From contig JACPIQ010000068.1 of the NCBI GenBank assembly GCA_016188005.1, positions 1 to 64,000 of the forward strand: a stretch of 64,000 bases of DNA, in the 5' to 3' direction. Each line of letters begins with the position of its first letter. Position 1 is the first letter of the stretch. The notes under the pieces are model-generated. The model searched no databases. It was not told where the DNA came from and saw nothing but the letters and a program-made list of their open reading frames with translations. This stretch comes from Candidatus Rokuibacteriota bacterium (GTDB taxonomy: Bacteria > Methylomirabilota > Methylomirabilia > Rokubacteriales > CSP1-6). Shown here piece by piece: positions 36,116 to 44,282 of this stretch. Position numbers and translations under genes: made by a program.

Positions 36116-37078
36116 ATGCTCGAGTTCGTGCTGCGCCGGGTCTTCATCTCGATCGTCACGCTCGTCCTGATCAGCCTCGTCGTCTTCACCGGCGTGCGCA
36201 TGATCCCGGGCGATCCGGCGCGCGTGATGGCGGGGACGGACGCCGACGAGGCGGGGCTCGAGGAGGTTCGCGAGAAGTACGGGCTGAAGGACCCCGTCCC
36301 GGTCCAGTATCTGAGGTGGGTCCGGCTGGCGCTGGGCGGCGACCTGGGGGAGTCCATCCGGACGCGCCAGTCGGTCGCCTGGACGGTGGCGATGAAGCTG
36401 CCCATCACCATGGAGCTCGCCGGCTTCGCCGTGCTCATCGCCGTCGCGATCGCCATCCCGGCCGGCGTGCTGGCCGCGGTACGCCGCAACACCGTGTGGG
36501 ACCTCCTGGCCAGCGGCGCGTCCCTCTGCGGCGTCTCCGTGCCCAACTTCTGGCTGGGGATCATGCTGATCCTGCTCGTCTCGGTCCGGCTCGGGTGGCT
36601 ACCCGCGTCCGGCTTCGTGCCGTTCTGGGAAGATCCGGTGGGCAACCTCGAGCGCATGGTCATGCCCGCCTTCGTGCTCGGTACCGCCCTGGCGGCTGTG
36701 CTCATGCGCCAGACCCGCAACAGCATGATCGAGGTGCTCAGCGCCGACTACATCCGCACAGCCCGAGCCAAGGGCCTCGCGGGGCAGACGGTGGTCTTCC
36801 GTCACGCGATCCGCAACGGGCTCATTCCGGTGGTGACGATCCTCGGGCTGCAGATGGGTGCGCTCATGGGGGGCGCGGTGGTGACCGAGCAGATCTTCGT
36901 GGTGCCGGGGTTCGGGCGGCTCATCGTGGAGGCCGTCTTCACCCGCGACTACCCGCTCGTCCAGGGAGTTGTGCTGATCACCGCGAGCGCCTACGTGCTG
37001 ATCAATCTGGCCGTTGACGTCTCCTACTCCTTCCTGAACCCCCGTATCCGGATCAAGGGGGCGGCCGGTGAGTCTTGA
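36116..37078 (+). CDS. ABC transporter permease, DppB type
   Basis: This 320-aa inner-membrane permease has an N-terminal helix (VLRRVFISIVTLVLISLVVF), the RMIPGDPARVMAG periplasmic motif, about six helices and the EAA loop YIRTARAKGLAGQTVVFRHA. The C-terminus DVSYSFLNPRIR is standard for DppB. It is 44 nt after the binding-protein gene and overlaps the next permease by 11 nt. Confidence 0.94.
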   Translation: MLEFVLRRVFISIVTLVLISLVVFTGVRMIPGDPARVMAGTDADEAGLEEVREKYGLKDPVPVQYLRWVRLALGGDLGESIRTRQSVAWTVAMKLPITMELAGFAVLIAVAIAIPAGVLAAVRRNTVWDLLASGASLCGVSVPNFWLGIMLILLVSVRLGWLPASGFVPFWEDPVGNLERMVMPAFVLGTALAAVLMRQTRNSMIEVLSADYIRTARAKGLAGQTVVFRHAIRNGLIPVVTILGLQMGALMGGAVVTEQIFVVPGFGRLIVEAVFTRDYPLVQGVVLITASAYVLINLAVDVSYSFLNPRIRIKGAAGES

Positions 37079-37976
37079 CGCCTCGCGCGGGTCGGTGACC
37101 GCCGGGGCCCTTCCACTGGCGACTGCCCCCACGGCGCCGTCCGGCTGGCTGGGCCGGGGCTGGCGGCGGATGGTGCGGCGGCCGGCATCGGTGGCCGGGA
37201 GCGTCGTCGTCCTCGTCTTCATCACGATGGCGATCGGCGCGTCGTGGATCGCGACCACCGACCCGCTGCGCGCCGACTGGAGCAAGATCCGCAAGCCGCC
37301 GACCTGGGCGAACCCGTTCGGGACGGACGACCTCGGCCGCGACAACTTCTCTCGCGTGGTCTGGGGAAGCCGCGTCTCGATGCAGGCGGGCGTCTTCTCG
37401 ATCATGCTGGCGATGGCGATGGGGGTCCCGATCGGCCTCGTGGCCGGGTACTACCGCGGCGGGCTCGACCAGCTCATCATGCGGCTCACCGACGCCTGGC
37501 TGGCCTTCCCGTTCTTGATCCTCGCCATCGGCCTCGTCACGATCATGGGCCCCTCCCTCACGAACGCGACGCTCGCGATCGGGCTCGGCGCCACCCCGAC
37601 CTATATTCGCCTCACACGCGGGCTGACCCTCTCGGCCAAGGAGGAGGACTATGTCCTGGCCGCGCGGGCCCTCGGGGCCGGCGATCTCCGGTTGATGAGG
37701 CGCCACGTCTTCCCGAACATCTTCAGCGCGATCCTCGTCCAGGCGACTGTCTCGATTCCCACCGCGATCATCGCCGAGGCCATCCTGTCCTTCCTGGGGC
37801 TGGGCGTGCAGCCGCCGGTCCCGTCCTGGGGGACGATGCTCAACGCCGCGCAGCAGTTTCTGGAATCGGCCCCCTGGATGGCGTACTGGCCCGGGCTGGC
37901 GATCTTCTCACTCGCCCTGTCCTTCAACCTCGCCGGTGACGGGCTGCGCGACCTGCTCGACCCCAAGGACTACTGA
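37068..37976 (+). CDS. ABC transporter permease, DppC type
   Basis: This 302-aa permease starts at a GTG inside the preceding gene. It shows the DppC-type GTDDLGRDNFSRVVWGSRVS motif, the EAA loop YVLAARALGAGDLRLMRRHVFP and the terminal LRDLLDPKDY. No ATPase gene follows; the next gene is convergent, only 2 nt away. The importer must therefore borrow ATPases encoded elsewhere or be incomplete. Confidence 0.94.
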   Translation: MSLDASRGSVTAGALPLATAPTAPSGWLGRGWRRMVRRPASVAGSVVVLVFITMAIGASWIATTDPLRADWSKIRKPPTWANPFGTDDLGRDNFSRVVWGSRVSMQAGVFSIMLAMAMGVPIGLVAGYYRGGLDQLIMRLTDAWLAFPFLILAIGLVTIMGPSLTNATLAIGLGATPTYIRLTRGLTLSAKEEDYVLAARALGAGDLRLMRRHVFPNIFSAILVQATVSIPTAIIAEAILSFLGLGVQPPVPSWGTMLNAAQQFLESAPWMAYWPGLAIFSLALSFNLAGDGLRDLLDPKDY

Positions 37977-37978
37977 AC

Positions 37979-38371
37979 TCAGGCGTCACTCCGCTTCCGA
38001 GGGTGCGGCAGCCCCCTGTCCGCGCGCTCCCGGATGACCTTGTCCAGGTGCTCCAGCCCGAAGGACAGCGCGTGAGGCCCCATGAGCGCCCCTGCCGTGA
38101 CGACCGTCTCGACGAGTTCCTGGATCGTCGCTCCCGCCTCAAACGCCTTGTGGATGTGGATGTCAATGTACGGCCAGGCAAGCACGGCATCGATGGCCAC
38201 GATGATGAACTCCGTGGCCTTCCTGTCGAGCTCCTCGTGGGCGTACATCTTCATGGTCATGTCGTGCCACGCGGCCAGAGTCTGCGGGGCGTATTCGGCC
38301 AGAACCTCATGCCACTTCAGGGTAGGCTGACCGCGTTCTCGCTTCACCCTCTCGACAAGCTCCATGTCCAT
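37979..38371 (-). CDS. Carboxymuconolactone decarboxylase family protein
   Basis: This 130-aa all-helical protein of the CMD/AhpD superfamily (DRKATEFIIVAIDAVLAWPYIDIHIHKAFEAGATIQELVE) keeps the HxH-type segment but lacks the CxxC redox pair of AhpD, so it is not a peroxidase-type AhpD. The substrate is unknown. It is the last gene of the TRAP transporter set, so it may act on the imported compound. Confidence 0.85.
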   Translation of the reverse strand: MDMELVERVKRERGQPTLKWHEVLAEYAPQTLAAWHDMTMKMYAHEELDRKATEFIIVAIDAVLAWPYIDIHIHKAFEAGATIQELVETVVTAGALMGPHALSFGLEHLDKVIRERADRGLPHPRKRSDA

Positions 38372-38383
38372 CGATTGTCTCCT

Positions 38384-40276
38384 TTAGTGCCTGAGGCCTA
38401 TCTTCCGGGCCGCACGGCGACCGACGCTCCCATTCGCGACGATCGCCAGCCCCGTGCCGAGCCCTACCAGTTGCACCCACCCGCGCGGGACCATGCAGGC
38501 GACCCCCGCGAGCAAGAGCAGGATCCTCGTGGGGACTCTGAGCGGACCACCCGCGAAGCCGCAGTTCGCGGTGCAGATGAGCACCGTACCGACCGCAGCG
38601 AGCGCGAACGCGACGACCGTCTCCTCGACCCGGGACACGATGATGAGCTGCGGGAAATACACGATCGCGAACGGGATGAAGAACACGGGCAGCCCGATCC
38701 GGAGGACCACCCACGTGGTCCGCCATGGGTCCACCCGTGCAATCCCGGCTGCCGTGAACGGTGCAAGCGCCGTCGGCGGCGTCAGATCGGATGTGACGCC
38801 GAAGAAGAACAGGAAGAAATGGGCGACGAGCAGCGGCACCCCTTGCGCGATCAGCGCGGGGGCGACCAGGATCGCAAGGAGCAGGTACGAGGGCAAGGTC
38901 GGCAGCCCGGTGCCGAGGACGATCGAAGCGATCGCGGCGAGCAGGAGTGTCGCCAGCAGGTTCCCGCCAGCCAGTGACAGCACCAGCTCGGACAGCTTGT
39001 TGCCGATGCCGGTCAGCGCAACCATCCCCATGACGATCCCCACGACGGCGGTGGCGGCCCAGAGCGCGAGCGTTGCCTCCACGCCAGACACACACACGTC
39101 GTGAAGCAGGCCGACGAGCGCCCGGGGCCGACGCCGATGCTCGAACACCGTCAGGGCCGTGAGCGTCACGATCGCGAAGAAGACGGATCGAGCCGGGCTG
39201 TACTGTTGCGCCAACAGATACACGAGCACTATCAGCGGGAGCACACACTGTATGAGGCGTGCGGCCGATGCGCGCTCCCGCACGCTCACCGAGCCGGATT
39301 GCCGAGACAGGTTCAGCCGAGCCGTTTCCAGGTGAACAGCAGTTCCGACTGCGAGGTAGTACAGCATGGCGGGGATCACGGCCGCCGCAGCGATACGGAT
39401 GTAGGGCGTGTTCGTCAGCTCCGCCATCAGGAAGGCCGACACCCCCAGCATCGGCGGCATGATCTGCGCCCCGATCGAGGCGAGCGCCTGGATGGCCGCG
39501 GCAAACACTGCGCCGTAGCCGGTCCGGACCATGACCGGTATCGTGACCGTGCCAATGGTGGCGACATCCGCCACGCCGCTCCCGGACACCATCCCAAACA
39601 TGGCCGAAGAGAGCACCGCGCTCTGCCCAGGGCCGCTTCGCAGGCGCCGGGTCGCCAGCCCAGCCAGCCACGTCAGCGCCTGCCCGGCTCCCGTTCGCTC
39701 CACCATCGCGCCGAATATGATGAAGAGCGACACGAACTCGGCCATCACGCCGACCGGAACACCCCACACGCCATCTTGCGCAAGCCAGATGAAACGGGCG
39801 ACCCGCTCGAGCGAGAAGCCGCCATGGCTCAGATCTCCGGGAAGCCACTGGCCCCAGAACGCATACGCGACGAATCCGCCAGCGATGACCGGCAAGCTCA
39901 TCCCGATGGTGCGCCGAGCCATCTCCAGCACGACGACCGCACCCGCCGCTGCCGATGCAAAGTCGATGACGGAGAGGCTCCCGAAGCTCGTCGCGATGAC
40001 GGCGAATCGACGCACGATATGCAGCACAGCAAAGACGGTCGCCGCGATGAGAGCCACATCGACAGCCAGCCCACGCCAGCCACGAGCGAATGGGACACGC
40101 AGGAACAGCAGCGTCGCCGCGAGCAGTAACGGAATCCCGCGCTCGACGTGAAGCGGGTACTCTCCAAACGGGCCGATGTACAGAAGGGTCGCCCCCAGCG
40201 TGAGCGCCCCCCAGGTGAAGAGGCGATCGCGGATGGTCGCAACGAGGCCGCGCGGCATGTTCGCTGTCGGTCCCAC
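38384..40276 (-). CDS. TRAP transporter permease, fused 4TM/12TM (TAXI type)
   Basis: This 630-aa membrane protein joins the small DctQ-like part (about four helices in the first 150 residues) to the large DctM-like part. It carries the family marks FIWLAQDGVWGVPVGVMAEFVSLFIIFGAMVERTGAG, SGSGVADVATIGTVTIPVM and PPMLGVSAFLMAELT. It is the secondary, ion-driven permease for the TAXI-family binding protein encoded just upstream. Base composition is slightly less GC-rich than in neighbouring genes. Confidence 0.93.
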   Translation of the reverse strand: MGPTANMPRGLVATIRDRLFTWGALTLGATLLYIGPFGEYPLHVERGIPLLLAATLLFLRVPFARGWRGLAVDVALIAATVFAVLHIVRRFAVIATSFGSLSVIDFASAAAGAVVVLEMARRTIGMSLPVIAGGFVAYAFWGQWLPGDLSHGGFSLERVARFIWLAQDGVWGVPVGVMAEFVSLFIIFGAMVERTGAGQALTWLAGLATRRLRSGPGQSAVLSSAMFGMVSGSGVADVATIGTVTIPVMVRTGYGAVFAAAIQALASIGAQIMPPMLGVSAFLMAELTNTPYIRIAAAAVIPAMLYYLAVGTAVHLETARLNLSRQSGSVSVRERASAARLIQCVLPLIVLVYLLAQQYSPARSVFFAIVTLTALTVFEHRRRPRALVGLLHDVCVSGVEATLALWAATAVVGIVMGMVALTGIGNKLSELVLSLAGGNLLATLLLAAIASIVLGTGLPTLPSYLLLAILVAPALIAQGVPLLVAHFFLFFFGVTSDLTPPTALAPFTAAGIARVDPWRTTWVVLRIGLPVFFIPFAIVYFPQLIIVSRVEETVVAFALAAVGTVLICTANCGFAGGPLRVPTRILLLLAGVACMVPRGWVQLVGLGTGLAIVANGSVGRRAARKIGLRH

Positions 40277-40290
40277 CGGTTGAGCTCGCG

Positions 40291-41355
40291 CTATCGTGGC
40301 ATCAGATGTTCCGGTACCTTCACTCCCTTCTCGCGGTAGTAGCGGTAGGCACCGCCATGGAGAGGCGTCGTGATCCCAGTCAGGGCGTCGTCCAAGGTCA
40401 CGTTCTTGGCGAGCTGGTAGCTCTTGTGGAACTCGCCGATGTTCTCGAAGAGAAGCCGGGTGATCTCGTACACGACGCCCTCATCCAAGTCCCGGTGCGC
40501 CATCGCCACCTGGTACGTCGTCACGATCGGAATATCCTCGGCGTTCTCGACATTCGGATACAGCGTTCGAGGCAGGATCCCGAGTTTCCAGCCGGGAATC
40601 TTCGCGAGAAACTCCTTGGCGCCATCCCCCGTGTGGGCAATGAAGCGAACCTTCCGGGCAGTTGCCATCTCCAGGATCTGCCCCAGGGGTAACGAGGCAA
40701 AGCCCATGTAGGCGTCGATGGCGCCGTCCTTGAAGCGTTGAATACCATTGGGAGGCGACAGCTCCAGCATCTTGATGTCGCGCTCGAGATTGATTCCATA
40801 GCTCAGGAGCAACCGTCGGTTGAATGCGTTCGAGCTGCTGCCAGGCTGTCCGATGCTGACCTTCAGGTTCGAGTTCTTGAAGTCCAGGGGCCCTCGCACG
40901 CGGGATTCGGCCGGCACGACCCAGTGCAGCCCGCCGAAGAAATACGAGAAGACTGGCCGCAGCGAACGGTACACAGGATCATTCCCGGCCGGCAACACCC
41001 CTCGAACTGCCTCGCCAACCTCCGTCGCGACCGCCCACCCAATGCTCGCCTGCTTGTGCGCGACCAGGCTCATGTTCTCCGGACCGCCGGCGCTCGCGGC
41101 GACGGTGGCGCGCACCCGGGTGGACCGCTCGTTGATGATCTTGGCCCAGCCGGATCCGTTCTGGTGTGGGTTGCCCCCTACCGTGGACGTCGAGAACTGG
41201 AGACTGGCTGTCTTGTCCGCGACCCGGATGATCTGCCCGCCGCCTCCAGCGCTGGCGCTGCCTGGGCTCCACGGGGGTAGTGCGGAGCAGACGCCCGCCA
41301 CGATCACGACCGCTCCCGCGAGCGCCAATCCTAGGAACTTACGATGACCGAGCAT
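40291..41355 (-). CDS. TAXI-family TRAP solute-binding protein
   Basis: This 354-aa secreted binding protein starts at ATG 41355 (signal peptide LALAGAVVIVAGVCSALP). TAXI-family features are the mid-protein SIGWAVATEVGEAVRG, a GQPGSSSNAFNRRLLLSYGI segment and the DAYMGFASLPLGQI motif. Family members often import glutamate/glutamine or other organic acids; the ligand here is unknown. It lies 14 nt ahead of the fused permease gene. Confidence 0.93.
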   Translation of the reverse strand: MLGHRKFLGLALAGAVVIVAGVCSALPPWSPGSASAGGGGQIIRVADKTASLQFSTSTVGGNPHQNGSGWAKIINERSTRVRATVAASAGGPENMSLVAHKQASIGWAVATEVGEAVRGVLPAGNDPVYRSLRPVFSYFFGGLHWVVPAESRVRGPLDFKNSNLKVSIGQPGSSSNAFNRRLLLSYGINLERDIKMLELSPPNGIQRFKDGAIDAYMGFASLPLGQILEMATARKVRFIAHTGDGAKEFLAKIPGWKLGILPRTLYPNVENAEDIPIVTTYQVAMAHRDLDEGVVYEITRLLFENIGEFHKSYQLAKNVTLDDALTGITTPLHGGAYRYYREKGVKVPEHLMPR

Positions 41356-41396
41356 GTGTGTCTCCTGGCTTGAGGTTGCGACTGCGATGGGGCGGA

Positions 41397-41942
41397 TCAC
41401 CGTCGGCCACGACGGTCTCCACCGTGGGTCCCGGGCGCGGATGCCCCCAGCGCTCCGCTGATCTCCTCGGCGGCGGCGATGAGTCGTCGCGCCACCGGCT
41501 CCACGTCGCGGCTCGTGAGCCGACGGACGGGACCGGCCATCGACAGGCCGCCCGCAAGGCGATTGAGGCCATCGAAAAGGGGCACCGCGACTGCCCACGC
41601 GTCGGGGACGACCTCGCCGGCCGTGAAGGCAGAGCCCTGCCTCCGGATCCGCTCGAGCTCGCCCTCGAGGTCCGCCACCGGCCCGGCTCCACGCCCGCGT
41701 CGCCGTCTGGCGCTCCGGATAAGCTCCCGGAGCTCCTCCGGCGGCTGGAAGGCGAGCAGGACCTTCGACGCGGCACCGGCGAACAGTGGCAGCTCGGAGC
41801 CCGGGGCGGCGTGTGCAATGCCGGCGAAAGTCGTGGGCCCGAGGAGGAGCACGGCGGTCAGGCTCGCGAAGCCGAAGGCGAAGGCGAGCGGCATGCTCAG
41901 CAGCACCGCGACGAGGAAGAGCCCGAGCAGCAGGAGCGTCAC
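41397..41942 (-). pseudogene. Chimeric remnant: TRAP DctM N-terminus joined to IclR effector domain
   Basis: The 181-codon frame begins with a GTG overlapping an upstream stop (GTGA) and reads like the first helix of a DctM large permease (TLLLLGLFLVAVLLSMPLAF, then GFASLTAVLLLG, to about residue 43). It then passes without a stop into the C-terminal effector domain of an IclR regulator (SELPLFAGAASKVLLAFQPP, GSAFTAGEVVPDAWAVAVPLFD, LSMAGPVRRLT). The rest of DctM and the helix-turn-helix half of IclR are missing. This looks like a deletion that fused two genes in frame; the product is unlikely to work as either. Confidence 0.65.
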
Positions 41943-42170
41943 GGGCGCGCCCAGCCGGCGATCTGCCGCTCAACCATGCCGCCGCCGAGGACACCACCGG
42001 GTCGCCCGCGCGCCCGAATCCTCCAGGCGAGGATCACGGCGCGGGCACCAAGATCGAGTGCCCGGGCCAGCGGGTGCAGCTCTTCACCGCGCGACGCCCT
42101 TCGCTTTCGAGTAGGGTGTGACGTCCTGCGGCCGCACGAAGAACCGGGAAGCGCTGCTTCGCGTCGTCAT
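41943..42170 (-). pseudogene. Remnants of a cupin-like gene and a TRAP small subunit
   Basis: On the minus strand an ATG at 42170, 5 nt after GGAGG, opens a 28-codon frame ([19 protein letters not shown]) that looks like a cupin N-terminus and stops at 42084. Just after it, frames reading GEELHPLA and GHSILVPAP recall a cupin C-terminal strand. A further frame ends GGGMVERQIAGWARP and stops on the DctM-like GTG (GTGA), as a DctQ C-terminus would. Family calls are tentative. With the chimera next door, this is best read as a decayed gene set. Confidence 0.35.
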
Positions 42171-42259
42171 CGTCACCTCCGTGGGGCTCAGGCCCACCGT
42201 GGCTTCCGGAGCCCGGCCGTCAGGGTGTCACGCCGGATCCGCATCGCGGTCAATTCTCA

Positions 42260-43125
42260 TTGTCAAGAGCCGAGCGCGGCGAAGGAGGCAGGGCGATAGG
42301 ACCTCTCACCGACATCCGGATTCTCGACCTCACCACCGTTCTGATGGGCCCCTACGCGACCCAGATCCTGGGTGACCTCGGCGCCGACGTCATCAAGGTG
42401 GAAGGGCCGGAGGGCGACTCGACGCGCGCGATCGGCCCGGCCCGCCACCCCGGGATGAGCGGGACGGTGCTGAACCTGCACCGGAACAAGCGGAGCGTGG
42501 TGCTCGACCTCAAGCGCCCGGCCGGCAGGGAGGCGCTGCTGCGCCTCGCGCAGCGGGCCGCCGCCGCGGGCGCACGGGTGACGGGCAGACGATCGAGGTC
42601 CCGATGTTCGAGACGCTCTTCTCGTTCAACCTGGTCGAGCACAACGCGGGGCGGGCGTTCGAGCCACCCCTCGGGCCGGCCGGATACGCGCGGCTACTCA
42701 CCGCCTTCCGCAGGCCGGTGACCCGCGCTTCGCCGATCTCGGCACGCGCACCCGGCACATCGGCGAGCTCTACGCCCTGGTGGAGGAGATCGTCGCCACC
42801 CGGACGACGGCCGAGTGGGTGGAGCGCTGCGAAGAAGCGAGCATCCCCCGTGAACCTCGTCCTCGACATCGATGCGATGTGGGACGACCCCCATCTGGCG
42901 GCCACGGGCTTCTTCCGCGTCGCGCATCACCCGACGGAGGGAGCCTACTGGACCGTTGACATGCCGGTCCGCTTCTCGCGGACCCCGTCTGAGCTCACCC
43001 GGCACGCACCCCGGCTGGGCGAACAGAGCGTGGAGGTGCTGCGCGAGGCAGGGCACGGTGACGCGGAGATCGAAACCATGATCCGCGAGGGCGTGACGGT
43101 CGGCGAAACCACGAGCGGGGCCTGA
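42260..43125 (+). pseudogene. CaiB/BaiF CoA-transferase (class III), broken
   Basis: The start is typical of the family ([20 protein letters not shown], then [32 protein letters not shown]), running to about 42565. The frame then shifts and picks up far downstream in the protein ([20 protein letters not shown]), shifts near 42712 to [20 protein letters not shown], and shifts back near 42852 to NLVLDIDAMWDDPHLAATGF. Compared with a usual 390 to 400 aa, over 100 central residues are missing. A ribosome site GGAGG is followed at 7 nt by ATA where an ATG would be expected, possibly a lost start. Confidence 0.75.
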
Positions 43126-43173
43126 CGTCTGTTCCCGGGGCCGCCGCGGGGTGCCTCCTGCTCTCCCGCCCCC

Positions 43174-43209
43174 GAGGGCTCCCGCGCCGGGGGGAGCGCG
43201 GGAGCCCTC
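43174..43209 (+). terminator. Strong stem-loop between convergent genes
   Basis: GAGGGCTCCCGCGC and GCGCGGGAGCCCTC form a perfect 14-bp stem around an 8-nt G-rich loop. It lies between the end of the CoA-transferase pseudogene (plus) and the end of a small secreted-protein gene (minus), where a bidirectional terminator is expected. There is no U tract, as is common in very GC-rich genomes. Confidence 0.65.
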
Positions 43210-43301
43210 CCGCTAGCCTGCCACGTCAGGGGGTTCTGAGGGCGCGGCGCGCTGGCAGGAGCAAACCGTCGGCAGCCCCGACCCACCGGAGAGCGCGCCG
43301 G

Positions 43302-43643
43302 TCAGCACCACCCTTTCCTGGCGCGCCCCGGCGGACACCAGCCGCGCTCGCGCACGATCACTGTCGGGGGCCCGTAGTGGTAAGCGGGAGCGGGGTAGTA
43401 GTAGTGGTGCACCCGCCGTGGCGGAGGGTAGTGATGGTGCTCGTGTACGACCACCCGCTCCGTGACGCGGGGCGCTACCACGACGGGCGCGGGGTGATAC
43501 CCGAAGATCCCCACCCCGCCCAGTATCTGGTTGAACACGGCGAAGGCGCCGAGCCCCAGGGCCGCGTCTGTCGCCGCGTCGGCGAAGGCCACGGCCGGGC
43601 TCAAGAACGTCAGCGCCAGGACCACCGCCAGCAGCGTCTTCAT
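43302..43643 (-). CDS. Small secreted His/Tyr/Pro-rich protein
   Basis: This 113-aa exported protein starts at ATG 43643 behind GGGAGG; an ATG at 43667 lacks this site. The signal peptide runs to about residue 21 (LTFLSPAVAFADA). A short glycine-rich hydrophobic segment (AVFNQILGGVGIFGYHP) is followed by a low-complexity region with clusters HEHHHYPPP and VHHYYYPAPAYHYGPP, which could bind metal or the cell wall, and two cysteines close to the C-terminus. No family is recognised. Confidence 0.7.
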   Translation of the reverse strand: MKTLLAVVLALTFLSPAVAFADAATDAALGLGAFAVFNQILGGVGIFGYHPAPVVVAPRVTERVVVHEHHHYPPPRRVHHYYYPAPAYHYGPPTVIVRERGWCPPGRARKGWC

Positions 43644-43763
43644 GTCGCACCTCCCGTGGAGAGCCATGCCTCTGAGACGCTTGACCGGTCCGGCATATGC
43701 GAGCCCGTCCCACGTTCTACGGGAGCCGCCAGGGCGAGGGACGCCACGGCGCTGGCAGGAACG

Positions 43764-44114
43764 TCACCGGCGGTCCCGCTCGGCCAGCCGCCGCGACGTC
43801 CCCTGCGTCGCCCCGACGAAATGGACCTCCTCGCGGCCCTTGACTACCGCGGGCGTGATCACCCAGGTGCCGCCGCAGCTTGCCCCGGCCACCTTGGCTG
43901 CCGTGTCCGGGCCGGCCGCCAGCGCGACCGCGCTGCCCAGACCGCCGAGGATACAGAAGGTCGCTTTGAGCGGCGTGTAGACCAGGGTGCCCAGGAAGCT
44001 GCCGGCCCCGTATCCCGCCTGCGCGAGCGTCCCGTCATTGCCTGTCTGCGCCCAGGCTTCTCCGGCCTGCCCGAGCATCGTCACCAGCGTGACCACGGCC
44101 ATGAGCCTGTGCAT
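43764..44114 (-). CDS. Small secreted glycine/alanine-rich protein
   Basis: This 116-aa exported protein starts after AAGGAGGGG. It has a signal peptide cleaved near residue 22 (GEAWAQTGN), then a small hydrophobic domain YGAGSFLGTLVYTPLKATFC and ILGGLGSAVALAAGPD, two cysteines about 25 residues apart, and a polar tail. Proteins of this general look are widespread in environmental genomes without a known role. It is encoded next to another small secreted protein. Confidence 0.7.
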   Translation of the reverse strand: MHRLMAVVTLVTMLGQAGEAWAQTGNDGTLAQAGYGAGSFLGTLVYTPLKATFCILGGLGSAVALAAGPDTAAKVAGASCGGTWVITPAVVKGREEVHFVGATQGTSRRLAERDRR

Positions 44115-44282
44115 GCTCCGCCCCTCCTTTTTGTCCCGTCACCGGCAAGGCTCGTGCCAGCCCTATGGAGCCCGGAACGTGATGATCTTCGCGGACTTCC
44201 GCTCCGGTGAGGGCGGGGGCGGTTCCGGCCCGAGAAGTTTCTACCCGGCGGGCCTGTAAGGAATGCTCGGAGGAAGCGCCCG

